This document shows, in pieces, positions 33,966 to 47,420 of a stretch of DNA of 64,000 nt. The translations under genes were made by a program, and so were the position numbers. The stretch covers positions 283,486 through 347,485 of the forward strand of contig VWZP01007503.1 of assembly GCA_013396995.1 (NCBI GenBank), given 5' to 3'. Origin of the DNA: Dicaeum eximium. Lineage: Eukaryota > Chordata > Aves > Passeriformes > Dicaeidae. Positions within the stretch are counted from its first letter, which is position 1. Each line of letters starts with the position of its first letter. The notes beneath the pieces are model-generated. The model worked only from the letters and a program-made list of their open reading frames with translations, ran no database searches and was not told where the DNA came from.

Positions 33966-36900
33966 TGCTAATCTCTGTAGTTGATGTTTGCTCAAGTGAT
34001 TATTTGGCAGGAGCAGGCTGTGTGTGTGTGAGATTGCTGTTGGCATGGCAGTTGGTATGATATGGCATTAGCATACTTGTTCTGTGCTTTTGCCTCCTCC
34101 TCTTCTAGGCTTTTCTATGCAGCAGAAGGACAAAAAAGCCCCCGCCCCCAAAACCAAACCTAACCAAAATCCCCCACAAAGCAAATCAGAAACCCATGTG
34201 GGAGCTGGTTATGGTGTGATGATCCTCTGGCCAGTTTGACCAAAGATCTGCAGAGTTCAGAGGAGCCTGAAGGTTGCTCTCATTTTCCTTCTAGTACTAA
34301 TCCCAAATAGACCATCCACCAGCAGAGGATTTGTAAAGAGCTGCAGGGATTATGGGCTGCCTAAGTAGGGGTGTCTGCATTCAATCTGGTCTTTGCTGTG
34401 CTTGCAAATACCATGGGAAACTGTATTTGTGGGGTGGGAACAAAGAAAAGGCAAGCTCCTCTCCCTTCATGTTTGTTAGCTCAAGAGGCTGTCATTAAAT
34501 GGGTTTTAGTTTGTATTTTGGACTCATTAATATTGACTGGTCATGGGGATTATAGGTGTATGTGTTTAAAGAGATGCTGTTCTCATCTTTCCATCGTTTC
34601 TAATTTGGGCTGTAGTCTTTGTGTGTCTTGTGCATGGTTGGAACATCTTTATGGGCTCTGAGTTACCTCATTGACAGCAGTGGGATTTACTTAGACAAAG
34701 TAAATGTAAAAGTGCGTGTGAAATCTTTGCTTGATCGTGCAAACTTCATGTATAAATTTAACATAATTAGTGGAAATAAAACTCTCTCTTGACACAGTAG
34801 TGTTCAAGTCCATGCCCTTTTTGAGTGGGTGGGATGAAAGCTCTTGTGAAAAGTTTTATAGCAGTACATTTACCAAGCCTTTGACAGCTTCATTGGTATA
34901 TTTCTATATTTCTGGACACCTGTTTAAGCATGAGCTGCTCTTCCTTTTTTTTTTTTTTTTTTAAATTTTTTTTTGTGAAGTCAAGGTAATGGTGAGCTGG
35001 GTTTCTCCTCCACTTTCCAATGTAAACTGCTTCTGTTAGTCCATGTTAATAACCTCACCTGAATGACCAGGTGGTGCTGTGGAGATTCTGAGTTCATCCT
35101 GATGAGAGGTGAAGGTTGCCATCTTCCCACTAGGATCAACCCTTGGTTTTGTCTCTGAAGGGAGCAATCTTAACATCTGAAATATTTTGTAAAGTTGGCT
35201 GAAATCAGGAATGTAGAGGAGAGAGGAACATTTTCTCTCTCTGTTCATAACTACCTGCAAAATTTGCCATGTTTTCATGATGGAAAAAAAAAATCCGTAA
35301 TTCAAAAAGGGACAGGAATCGGAGGAGAAGCGTGTGAACTTCCTGTTCTTACTCATAATATTGATCCAGAAAAGTTATTTTGAAGCTGCTTTCAAAAATA
35401 TTTATAGGCACTTCCAGTATTTTGCAACTGAGTTAGCATTTACAAGCACCTCTTCTTCCTTGGTAATACAGTGTCCTACATGGTCCTGGCCTTTTTTTGG
35501 CTGCTTCTCTGTGCCCAAATACATCCTAAATACAAATAAATGTGCCCAAATTCTGCACTGGTTTTCCCAAAGGGGGAGAGCTTTTGAGAACAACGGTAGG
35601 TTGAATACTGCCACACAAGAAAAGGACTTAATAAAGGTGGCATCTTAAAGCATCTACTTTGTTCATTTAGTTGCTATGTACTATATTTCAGTTTGAATTA
35701 TTCATGGCTATGTCTGCAAGTCCTTTAAATAAGAACCCCTCTTTCCTGTGCTAACCACAACCGGGATGAGTGGGTATGGCAGGCGTGTGTTGTTACACAG
35801 GAACAGAGAGGGATGTGTAGAGACTTTGCCCTGCCATCATACTTTACACACACACGCCAAAAAGCAAGTCTCTGCTTGGAGAAACTTTAAAAAAAAATGT
35901 AGGGATGCATAGCTAAAATGTGTTAGATAACTTTAGGCTTAGCAATTGTGCGACATGTACTGTAAATGACAAGTTCACATCGTTATGCATTGACACTTTT
36001 AGCAATGTGCAATAAAGCTCTGATTCCAGTTGGGATTTTACCAACTGAGATTTCTCAAGTAATTGTGGGTGGGAATTTCTTGTCTTATCTAAACTGCAAC
36101 AAACAAAAAACTCAAAGCAGGAGAAGTCTGTGAAGTGTAAATTATCTGTCTTAAGTCAAGAAAAATTGAGGTTGAAACATTTCATCTAAGACTTATCAAA
36201 ACGGAAATTTTTGTGTTACTGAATCCATGATTTCAGGTCAGTGGAATTCTAGTTTGTATCTGAACACTTCCAGCACTTAATGGGCATTGAGAGAATGGAA
36301 ACAAGAATTTAGCCTACGTATGAGATATACACATAGGCTACAGTAAGCTCTTCATGATGCCCTGTGATATCCAGCTTGTGCTCTCCATTAGGGCATTTTT
36401 ATGATCATGATGTCTCAGAAAAAAGTGCTATAGATTACAGCAGCATCCAACGAGGAGCATTTTCTCAAGTTTATCCTTTCTTGATCCATTTAAAATTTTC
36501 TTCAAAGCATACCTTAGAATCTAAGTGTAGTATTTGTAAATATTTTAAACAGTTGTGATAATTATAAGTTATTATTAAACTGTCTATTTACAAAATAGTT
36601 GTAAACAGTTGAAATAATTTGTAGCTGTTATTTACAATTATTACTACTATTATGTAGAATTGAAAAAAATAGAAGGTTTATCTCATTTTTCCCCTCAAAG
36701 CTTGTGCATGTCCTTTTCAATTGCTTCACAGGACAGGGTGTTTTGAATTTTTTTTCTTTTTTTCTTTCTTTTTATTCTCCTTGTATAATCATAACTTCTA
36801 TTGCAAAAAACATTTTAGCCTTTGATCAGTGCACTTAGGAGAGAATAAGCTTGGTTTTCACTGCCTGATGCAGTGTGATTGGTATTAAATGAAAGAGATT

Positions 36901-37877
36901 TTTTTTAAATCTCATTTATATATGTCTTCTGTTCCTTCAGGTTTAAAAAAATATATTCTGGGCCTAAATAATTTTTGGAGCAGCAGAACTTCCAAGCTGC
37001 AGCTGGTGATCCCAGGTGAACTCTGGTTTCCTTGGTCAGATTCCTGTATGGTGCCAGCTTTGCTGCCTTGCAGAGCTAAACCATGGAAGGCAGAAAGTGC
37101 TTCTGTAGCAGCAGCTGGGTCAGCCTGTGAATTAGGCCTAGCTTTTCCCAAGGCATGGAGCACTCTCTTCAGTCCAATTGTAAAAGATGTGAAAGTGGAT
37201 GGAAGAGCATGGGTTGAGTTCAGTAAAACCATGTTTATATGGATTTCTTAAAACTCTGCAAATAATGTTCATCTTCCTTAGCTTTAAATATGGACACATC
37301 TGAAAGGGGTTTTCCCCTAGGCAGATAAGCCACAAGCAATCTGTTTTGGTTTTGAAGCTTTATTTTCATTACTCTGAATAGCTGAGGTTTCCTGAATCTT
37401 AATTTTGAATTCATGTGTCTATAATGTCCTTATTTTCATAACCTCAGCTTGTCTTTGCTTTAATCTCTCTTCTATTTCAATAGTGCAGTAGGTCACCTTT
37501 CATAAATATTACACATTCTCTCATGTTTCTCATTTTCAGTAGCCTTTTACAGCCCCATGCCTACTTCTAAATCAACAGAATATTTCAGTTTCTTTATTTC
37601 CAAGTGTGCTCATGATTCATGCCCTTATTCTAGCAATCACATTTAGTTGAAATTTAACCTGGCATTCTATAATTTTAATTTCCACAGTCAAATATGGTTT
37701 TTTTTTTTCATATTACAGCTTAAAATTCTAGAAGTGATGTTCCAAAGTTGTGTCTACTCTGAAATGGCTCTTTTGCTAAGCACAGGGATGTGACATCATC
37801 TGTCTGCAGAACTTTTTTGATGTGTAGAAGTTAGTTCAATAGTTACTGGTGAAGAGTGGAAGGAGATGAAATATATA

Positions 37878-37906
37878 TTTGTTTGTTTGTTTGTTTGTTT
37901 TTTTTC
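37878..37906 (+). repeat. (TTTG)n simple repeat with poly-T end
   Basis: About five clean TTTG units end in an eight-T run. It is a common low-complexity sequence with no functional evidence. Confidence 0.92.
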
Positions 37907-39682
37907 CCATTAGACTTCAATATGTCAGAATTTTATCTGGTATTTGTGGTGTCCAGTTGGCTGGATAGTTGTGACAAAAAGTACCCCCATACTCTTGGTT
38001 AACACCACATTATATGGGCAGCGTGTTTTGTGGCCTTATTTTCCATTCTTTCTATCAGATCCTTCACAAATGCCTTTGGCAACACTGATCCTAGGCAGGA
38101 CTTTGGGTGCTAAAACATCTTCATTTTGTGCGAAAAAAATGTTGTTCTTATCCTGGGTGTCTCTGTTCCTTGGCTAATATTGAAAGAGTGACAGGGCCTT
38201 ACATCTTGTCCCAAGATGATAAAGCTCTCCTAACAGTTTCAAAGTCTTTGAAAATCTGAACTATTTACATCTGGTAAAAAAATAGCCAAGGTATGTTTTT
38301 AAAGCCTTTTTGTAGGTTAGTGAGTTGTCATTTGTAGGTTATGATTTATCATTGTGAAAAAATGTGCTTTTTAAAGACTGCTCTAGTTTGTGGGGCTCCT
38401 ATTTCAGCTGGTTTAGACTTGACTTTTCTCAGCTCTGGAAATGCAGTTTAGTGCAATCAAATTTCTCAAGTAGTTTCTTTTTTTTCATTTGCTTTATTTT
38501 ATTTCCCCTAACTCTGTCTGGCAGCTCTGCCTCAGGTTCCTCCCTTGCATCACCCTGGGGCGTGCATCTCCCTTCTCTGCTCTGCAGTGAAAGCCCAAGC
38601 AGGGCAGCCACTGAACTTCTGTGCAGTCTCTCTTTCTGCCCTCACTGACTTGGTGTCAGGAGAGTCTGCAGGACCCACTGGCTCTCCTGGAGTTCCAGTC
38701 TCCCATGTGCTTAAGGAATGCTTTATTACTTGTCACTATGCATTTGCTTCCTTGTTCTTCAGCCTTGCTCTTGGACCTCTTAATCTACATTTTACATCTC
38801 ACCTGCCAAACTTGTTCTCTCCTATTAGTTTCACTTGGGCTGCATTTCCATTTTCTTTCTCTTGAAGATATTCTGTGAGTGAATAAATTCTTAAACTACA
38901 TTTGCAAAGTAATTTTGATTTCCCTTTTTTTTCCCTGACTGACCAGAAGTATCATCAGTGATTGCACTTTGGCATCATTTCAGAATATCTGTGCTCATTC
39001 TTGGCATGCTTTTTGAAAGGATGGCTCTCAGGGAACAGAAAGAAGCGACTCCCAGATTCTGTGATTTTTAAAACCTGGTTCTCTTAGCACTGATAATGAC
39101 CTCCCAGTCATACACCAGAATCAGGTGGTAACTGTGGTGTGAAGATTTCCAGTGACTGTGGGAGAATTCTGTGTTTACATCCTGTGGAAATGTATCTGAA
39201 CTGTGGCAGTCCTCACTTTGGAAATAAGTCTAGAAGCAGCCCTAATTTCTTAATCAATTCTTTTTCATTCTTTGGGACTTACTCCCAATAATTGTAGCTT
39301 TTCCTTCTGCAATCTTCAAACTAACTGCCACCATGTGAGGTGGTTACACTGACAAGAAATGGTTTATAAAAATTATCACACATTCACTTTTATGGAACAT
39401 GGTGATGTCATAATTGGATCACCAACTATTTCACATCGATCAGCCCTGGTCTGAATTGGAGGCTTGTATATTATCATCCTCAAAACTGTAGCTCAAAATT
39501 TCTGGTTGGAAACTCTCCCCTCCTACACCTTCCTGTGAGGAAAGCCTGCAAAGTCTTATTTGTCCTTCTGACTTCTTCTTGCTTAGCTGGTATGTGTGCA
39601 ATATTGTATGTTTTTGCCTCTTAGAAGAATCTCCTCTAAGCATTTTAGCTAAAAGCCTGATCTGAAGTATCTGAAGGTATAC

Positions 39683-39721
39683 TAAATATATATGTAACAG
39701 TATATGTATATATGTATATAG
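39683..39721. repeat. TA/TG-rich simple repeat
   Basis: TATATATGTAACAGTATATG followed by TATATATGTATATA is a degraded dinucleotide repeat in intron 1. Confidence 0.85.
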
Positions 39722-42700
39722 CCTCACTGCGATTTAGACTGGCTGTATAATGTAAAAATTTTTGTGCTCCTGTCTTGTTGAGGGGGAGGTTTTTTTGTTT
39801 TTGTTTTTGTTTTTTTTTTTTTTTTAATTAACAGCTAGGCAAACTGCTCTAGGAAGCTGTTGGTGATATTACAAATGTGACCTAATTGCACCCATGTACA
39901 CCCAATTTGTTGCCCTGACACTTTTCAGCTGTGGTAAATGGACAACTATTTGAAAACAAATATGTTGTCAGAAGTGAAATATGCTGTGCAAACTACCCAT
40001 TTTCCCTTAAGTCTGACTGTGTTGAGTTTATCTGATGCTTAGTCTTAGTCTCCAGGCATCTCAAAGAAAATTATTTTAATATTAACTTCTTACAGTAACA
40101 CATATACTTGTAAAATGTCTTTCATTTAACACCTATAATTATTTATATTATTTGACAAATTGATGTTTATTCTCTTCTATTTTTCCCCTTTTTGATTCCT
40201 GTTATGGAAAATCAAGTCTTAGTCAGTTGAGGCTCTGGGTACTTTAATGTCATTACCTTTTAAATGTGGAATCCCAAAGCAACTCGTTTTTGCATGAGAG
40301 GAAGCTTTTGTTTCAGCCTTCATTTTGGAGCTCTCCTGCATGCTCAGCAGTGGTGGGGAGGGCAGGGCTTGGACATTTGCCACTGTGCTTGCTCCTCAGC
40401 AGAAGGTCATGTGCAGCCCTTTCCCCAGGTTGCATTCCTGTGCACAGATGGAATGAGAGAGATGGGACAGTAGTGTCTTATCACTAGCTGATGTCACAAC
40501 AAGCAGTCTCAAAACATCTCTGTGCATTTTTTTTCTATTTTGATGCATGCCAGCATCCTTTTAGCAGAAGAAAATCAACTTATGCAAACATATGCCAAGA
40601 GCAGGAAGGGAAGGCTATTTGATCAGGACGTATGAAATGTGCTTGTCTTTAACAGTTGGTTTTCTTTCTTCGTGCTACTGGAACAGGATTTATAACAGTG
40701 ATTAGTAATCACAAAGGTCACCCAAGCCAGTTTAAATTCATATCTTTAGAGAACAGCATCTGTAAAGGAATAGATGAAGAGGAAAGAGGCAATTGTGAGT
40801 CTGAGTTAGGAAGCACTGACATGTTCTTCCTTTTTAGCAAGCTGGTGTGTGCAAGTTAGGAGCATTGCCACTTGTCAGCCCTACCTCTCAGCATTGCCAT
40901 ATAAGCCTGTTAGCTGGATTGGGCTGGACTTAAGAAAGAGCTCATTCCTAATCTTGATGAGCTCAAGTGGCTTTTGTGGAGGGTGCAGTGCATGGGCACA
41001 AGGGCTTAGTGTTCCTTGCCATCATGTGAGCCACTAAATGCGTTACAGGTTTTGCTGTGACACACAGCACCAGGAGGGACAGAAGCCAGCTGAGATAACC
41101 TCCTGCTTCTAAAGGTGGAGCTTTTATAACCTCTGCCTACCATGCCTCTGAGTGGGGCAAATGAAGGGGTGACAACAAATAGCTTTTACTTAAAGTCACT
41201 TATTGTTTGGGTGGAACTTGAGGGAAAACATGCCTGGTTTGAATGGTGCTCCACTGTGCAAAGGCTTTGGAAATGAAATAACTTGACCTTTCTTAACAGC
41301 GCACCTGTGTTTGACATCCAGCTGCTGATGCCACTGCCCTGAACTGCAGGGTTAGAGGATTTGTGGGGGAGGCAAGAATTTAAATGGGCTGATGAGAGTT
41401 CAGTGGAAATGTTGTTGTCACATGACAGGTAGAAACAAGGACTGCCAACCTCCTGGGACTGGAGTGAGCCTTCAGCCTGGTCTGGTGGGATTGGTCTATG
41501 GGATGTGGTGGCCCTATTAACACAGCAGCAGTGTGTTCTCTGCTGCTCTGGTGTTCACCACAGCTCACACAGCATCCATGGCATTGTCTTATGGTGTGCT
41601 TTCCCATGTGTGTGCTTTGCAGGCTTCCAGCAGCTCTGTGAGGTCCCAGAGAAACCTACCACTGACCCCATTCTCCTCTCTCCCTGTGTGTGTGTGGGGA
41701 ACACAGCATGTGTGTATAACAGGCAGATCACAGCAACCGAGGTCAGGAGAAGTAAAAATGGTCTGGACAAATCAGTTTGTCTGCAATTGAGAGAGTTTTT
41801 CTCTGTAAAATGGAACACAGTCTCCTTTGGGGTTAATAAAATGCGCACATACAAAATTTGGAAATGTGTGGTAGCAGGAGGCCATCTGAGAGCAGTTCCT
41901 GTTTGCTGCCAAGAATGCCGAATGTTCATCTTTTAACCCAGTCCCTGCAGGACAGCTGAGCTCTAGCTGTGGTGTGTGTGAGCTGTTTGGTGCACAGGGA
42001 CTAACCCAGTTACTGTGTGCTTTCAGTTTTGGTGTTCTCACACGTTTTGGTGTGAGAATTTCCCAGTGAGCATTGGGTGTAGTGGCTAAAATGTGTTTGA
42101 CCCCATTTGGTGCAGCTTCAGCATCTGCCTGTTTGGGGGCTGGGCTGGTTTGGAGCTGGGGAGGCTCCTGGAGAAGTAGAGACCTCTCAAAACATTTGAC
42201 TTTGTGCTTCCTGGAACATCTACCATAGCTGAAGATGGTGTCCAAGAAAGGACCAAAGAGGATGGATTGCAGGTGCTCTGAACCTGATGATGTGCTATGA
42301 CAAACCGAGACAGGACATGCTGGGGAGCTCCCAGGCACAACATTGATTGGAAAACAAGCTGCATTGTCATGCTCTTAGACCCTTTTTCCCAGGCCAGTCT
42401 TTGGACAGCTGTTGGGATGATGGAGCTGGAAAAAAAGGCTCTCACACTGTGGGGAGCAGTGGATGCTACAGGTAGTGATTAAGAAGTGGTGTGAGTACAG
42501 GGACACCAAGGACTGCAGTAGAAATGCATCTTTTTTTTTTTTTTCTTTTCTTTTTCATCCTTGTGGCTAGGACAGGACTGTGAATACAGAGGAAGTGCTG
42601 TAGGATAAGACCTATCTTTATGAAGACCAGGGCAAGAGAAATGAAATGATGCAGTGTGAAATGCTTTGGCAGAGTTATGTGTAAGAAGATTACATTTTGC

Positions 42701-43449
42701 TTGTGTGCAGCAAACTGGGTGTAGTTAATAGTATTTAATGCTATTATTGGGGTTTTTTTTTTTAGGTTTTCTTTTCCTCTCTTTTAAGCAATGTATTTAC
42801 CACATAAAGGAAAACAAAATGTTATTCATGTATGTAGTACCTTCCAGGGAACTGGGAGGAGTCCAAAACAGTTAGTAGTTGACACAGATTTATTTTTTCC
42901 TGGCTGAAAAATCAGTTCCTGGGATGCCGTGGGACAGGTGTGTGATTGGACTTTCATAAAATTCAGCTTCTTGTGTCATACTGTACATTCAAAAGATTTC
43001 AGGACATTTTTAAAAGCTGGTCATGATCTGGGCCCACATATGATTGTTCTCTCCCATTCTCTTTGCTATCCTAACTACTTTTAATTTGCAGTGCCTGATC
43101 CTTGAGGGGAAATCCCATCACAAATTGCGTGGAGTGTCTGGATCTTTTACTGGATACAGAGTTCAGGCTTTCTCTTGCTCTTCATTGGGAAAAAGGAGGG
43201 AAAAAAGTCTATTGCTGAAAACATATTGGGTGAAGAAGACAAGAGATAGAATAAATACACCTTATGGTCCCTGGAATGTAAGGACAAGTGGGTGTAGCAT
43301 CAGACTGCCAGAGAAATCAGAGGCAGAGCTCCTTCAGAGACTTCCCAGGCGTGAGCTGGCTGGTCTGGTGGCAGCAAGTTTGCAGACTCTCTGAGGAGGT
43401 TGATGTTATGGTGCTCCTCAGAAGCCTGGGTGTTCAATAGCATCCTTTC

Positions 43450-43710
43450 CCACTTTCCAGTCACACGGCTGCACAAGATAAAAGCTCCGTCGAACGCCGG
43501 GACCTTGGATCGGTCTGGCAAAATCCAGCCAGCCATTGTGAGTGTGGCTAATTCACACCGTCGCCACAGAAGACAGAATGGATCTTGGAAACAAATGTGG
43601 TGGTGGGGGTAAACCCATCAATCATGTGAATGCTGCTTTACAGTAATTCACAACTGCAGCTTTTCTCTGGGGCGAGGGCTGGCCGGGTCCGATCAATCCC
43701 TTGGCTCTCA
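43450..43710. promoter_or_regulatory. Candidate intronic enhancer with CpG retention
   Basis: Eight CpG sites fall in roughly 110 bp at 43460-43570 (CACACGGC, CTCCGTCGAACGCCGGGACC, GATCGGTC, CACCGTCGCC). More follow at about 43671-43692 (GGCGAGG, GCCGGGTCCGATC). The flanking kilobases contain very few. There is no promoter-like TATA or open reading frame of note. This suggests a hypomethylated or strongly conserved element within PTN intron 1, but that is inference. Confidence 0.35.
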
Positions 43711-45756
43711 AACAGGTCTCAGCAGGCAGTAGCTTGCTCCTTGTGGGTTTGTATGTACATGAAAGCCCACTTTATATTAACTCTGTGGAATAGTATTTTT
43801 CCCTCTCTCTAAACCCCTTAGCACTAATTCAGTGTAATTATATTCATTGAATACAGTACTGACAGCCCCACTCCTCCCCGTTTCCTGTCAGGATATTTGC
43901 CTAAAAATCGCTAGATGAAGAAAATCCAAAACAACGATGGGATTCTTTGTTCTGGCCTTCTGTGTAGGTTTTTATTATTTTAATGTAACCCGATGGTCAT
44001 ACTTTCAAGTATTTTCTTTGAAGCTGAAGACTGAAAACATGTTTTAATTTTTTTTTCCTTTTAAAAATTAATGAAAAATTAGACTTTAGTCCATAAGGAA
44101 AATGTTAAATATTGCAAAAGTCATTACTAACTGAGCATTGTGGTAATTATTAACAGTCTGAGCCTGCTGAGGACCTCTTTCTACCTTTCTGGGAAAAGGG
44201 AAGGATGTCAGCAAAAGGCAGGGAGCCTCTTTCCACCTGTTCCTTTTTGTGTCTGTGTCTTAGGGCTGGGTGACATTTTCCCTGTTGTGTTTCAATGCTG
44301 AAAATAATGATGCGAGTGGCTTAGCACAGCATGTTTTTAGTCATTTCTCTCTCCATATGTATGAGTGAAACCCATGTAGTGGAAGTGTCTGGAAAGCAGT
44401 GATTAAAAGAGATTTTAGGGGGTCACAGGAAGCAGACATTGGCAAATGAGCTCTGAATGTAGTGCTGTGGAGAAAAGTTTAAAATCAAATCTTAGCCGTA
44501 TGCCTGAGAGGGTCAGACCACGGTGATGATGGTGATGATGGAGATATACCAGGATAAGGCATCTTGTGTTGGTGTCAACATTTTCAGAAGATGCAAAGAA
44601 AAAAAAAAGAAAAGAAAGGAAAAACTCTTCAGCAAACTAGTGCCTGGAGAAAGTTTGCTCTGCAGCTTAAAGAGCTTAGTCTGCCTGACAAACTAAAGAA
44701 GAACAGATAACCACATTATAAATATCTCCTAGGGAAGAAAAATTACAAGTACCGAAAGCCTCTCTAACTTGCTGGGGAAAGGTATGATAAGAAAAATTCA
44801 GTTACAAACTAATTTACTATATTACAGTGTTGATGGTGGGAGGCAGGATGATAATTTCACAAAAGCTTTCCTTAGAAGGCAGCGGATCCCTCATCTTACA
44901 AAGTGTAAATGGCAAATGTGGAGCTGTGGATAGCAGAAGATTGGTACAAGGAGCTAACTTGGGGCTTTTGCATAAGGACATCCATTTTGTCTTGACAGAA
45001 GAGTTTTTCTTAGCTTCTCTGAGGTGAAATGTGGGCAGGTCAGGAAAGCAGAACTTGTGTTTTAAAAGATAGCAAATGTGTCCTGCTTTAGCAAGTAATT
45101 GAGTTCCCTTTTTAACTGTAATATGCAAGTACTGTAATTTAGGTGCCAATTTGCTTCCTACAAAGGCTGTGACATGTTGCAAGTCACACCTCTTGTGTTG
45201 CCCTTTATCATATCAATTTGTAACTTGGCTCCTGTAAACCTAGAGAAATAGAGTCAAACATCATGTGAAAAGCAGAGGGAACAGAGAAACATGCATCATA
45301 GAAACCAAAAGGGCCATGTTGGGAGGTCATTTACCACCAAATTAGAGAGGTTGCTTACTCTTTCCTTTCTAAGCATATTTTGGTTGTTGGTAGTTTTTTC
45401 TGTTTTCTTTCTGTTTGTTCTCCTGCTTACCTTGTCTATTTGGAATGCTAGCTAAGTGCATGCTTTCCTTTCCAATCAAGGGATATTTTCTTGACAGCAG
45501 ACAGGCAGGCCACAGCCCTTATTCCTGAAACCCAGGTCCTAAGGCACAAAAGGTCTCTATCCAAGCATTACCTTCCTCTCTTCAAGTCTCACCTATATGA
45601 AGCCTCTTAGAAAGGTGAATCTGAATTAGGAAAAACATGCATTTTTGATAGAGGTGGATTGTGTTTAGCTGGAGTGGAGGAGGTGTCAGATTTATAGGCT
45701 TCCTTTGCTCATGGGAGCACCACGTTTTTCTGGTCATGTGGATAAGCCAGTTCTGT

Positions 45757-47419
45757 TTCCAGAATCAAGGGAAATGCTGATTTTCCTCTCATTGAGAAGA
45801 ACGAAGAAGCTTAGCAGCTTTGAACTCCAGTTCTATTTGAGCACTGGCTGTAACTATAATAAATTGCTGGCTTTATTTAAGAAGATTCTGAAACATCAAA
45901 TACCAAGCAGGATTTTCCCAAATGGGAAAATTTGTTTGCTCCTCTCTCGGAGAATATGGAACTGTGCCAGTCCTTAAATTGTGTAATACAACTTGGGTGG
46001 GGAGGAGAGGAGAGGGGGCAAGAAAGCAGAAGTTGTAAGCCTACGATGTGGAAGGTGGTTATAGACTACATCAGTTCCACAGACCTTAGAGCAGCCTCTG
46101 TTCTCTTTGTCCTGCTTTGTTTTACACAAGGATCATTCTTTCCAGTGAGCATTAGGACCCATTGCCTTTTGTTTTGTATTTGTGATTAATTTTGCCTGTT
46201 TTGATGGTCGTGCTGATCTAGTGGAACCGTCGGGTGATTCAGCTTCAAAACGCTGAAACTTTAGGCTGAAAATTTTGGATAGAAGTGCCAGGATTGGGCC
46301 AACCTGGGTTCTGTGGAGTGGCAGGAAAGTAATTCTGGATTTCTAGAGCTGATGAGATATTTATTCTCAAGCTTTATGCAGGTAGCTCCTCCTCTTGCTG
46401 CAGAAAGTATTTTCAACAAGTTGTCTTGTTTAGGCCAAGGGATCTTAATTTTGAACTTTCTTCTGTGAGCAGTTGCGTAGGTAGCAAACTTTCTAGCACA
46501 AGAGAGGACTTTTGTTTAAACAACACACACAATAAGTGTTACCAGGGCCAGATAAGTACAGATAAGCAGGCAGCTTGGTGGGATTAGGAGGGCAGCAGTA
46601 GATACCACAAACAGAGGCATATACAAGATGAGCTATTCTGATTAGCTCCTATAATCCTTAAACAGACTTCACTGAGCTGTGCCTGGCTGAATCATTTTCT
46701 CATGGGACACTGTGTTTTGATTTGTGTTGCTGACACAGAAGAACCATCCATGCTACCTTTTGAGTAATTGTGAGCTGCCAAGGCTGAGAGTTCAAAGCCT
46801 GGAGCACACTGAATTGGGGAAAGGCAGCCAGGAGCTGGTGCTCTTGATGAACAGATGGTGACCCAGAAAGCTGTCTGCTCAGCAGTAAGTACTTAATGAC
46901 ATGCAGGTGTCCTTCATGTTTGGCGCACTGAAGTTTTCAAATTTACTGTGGGAAGTTTCTTTGAAGACCAAATGAGGCTTCCCACCTCTGTGGAGCCATT
47001 TGTGGCACAATTTGCTGCTTCCAAAATCTGTCTGTTTATGTTAAACAGATGTGCAGCAGGAATTAAGTATGAACTGTCCTACAGCAGGAATTAAGTATGG
47101 ATCAACCAGAGACATCTTCATTCATGACAATTCAAAGCCTTAGCCTGAGGCCACCAGAGAGAAGAACCATTTAGAGGGTAACTCCTCACTAAAATGTTAC
47201 TGATATCTGTTCTTCACAGTAACACAAGTTTGTTATGCCAGGGCTGTGTGTTTGCTCTGTCTGTGTGGAATAGCACCATCCTATTAACTTCTGCCATGCC
47301 CTGAATAAACAGTGAGGTTTTTAAGAACTAGTGAAACCTTTCCTAAGTGATCTCTTTCCATTTACAAGCCAGCTTTGAATAGGCAAAGCTACCTGGAGGT
47401 GGGGAGAGAGGAAGAGGTC
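45757..47419 (+). repeat. First copy of a 1,663-bp tandem block (probable assembly duplication)
   Basis: The block begins TTCCAGAATCAAGGGAAATG and ends GGGGAGAGAGGAAGAGGTC. It repeats with a constant offset of 1,664 bases. I noticed three substitutions between copies: G/A at 46210/47874, T/C at 46273/47937 and A/C at 46626/48290. It contains a small internal direct repeat (CAGCAGGAATTAAGTATG at 47054-47071 and 47082-47099). No gene is recognised. The open frames inside occur in both copies and are chance. Confidence 0.97.
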
Positions 47420-47420
47420 N
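47420..47420. other. Single-N assembly join
   Basis: One N sits exactly between the two copies of the block. A one-base gap at the boundary of a near-identical tandem duplication is the mark of two overlapping contigs placed side by side without merging. Confidence 0.98.

Larger units (their letters stand above)
26910..45756 (+). other. PTN: PTN intron 1, first part
   Basis: This follows the GTAAGT donor at 26910. I looked for the PTN signal-peptide exon and any other exon with flanking acceptor and donor and found none. Contents are mostly AT-rich unique sequence, with simple repeats at 28280-28310 (TTTTG/TTTG), 29202-29237 (GT then poly-T), 34945-34977 (poly-T), 37878-37906 (TTTG)n, 39683-39721 (TA/TG) and 39790-39825 (T-rich). 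Candidate regulatory patches are listed separately. Scattered open frames, including the 188-codon minus-strand frame at 41772-42338, have no recognisable domain. Confidence 0.6.

Noticed and set aside
41772..42338. 188-codon minus-strand open frame
   Set aside because: It has no domain and no splice or promoter context, and plus-strand frames overlap it. It looks like chance.
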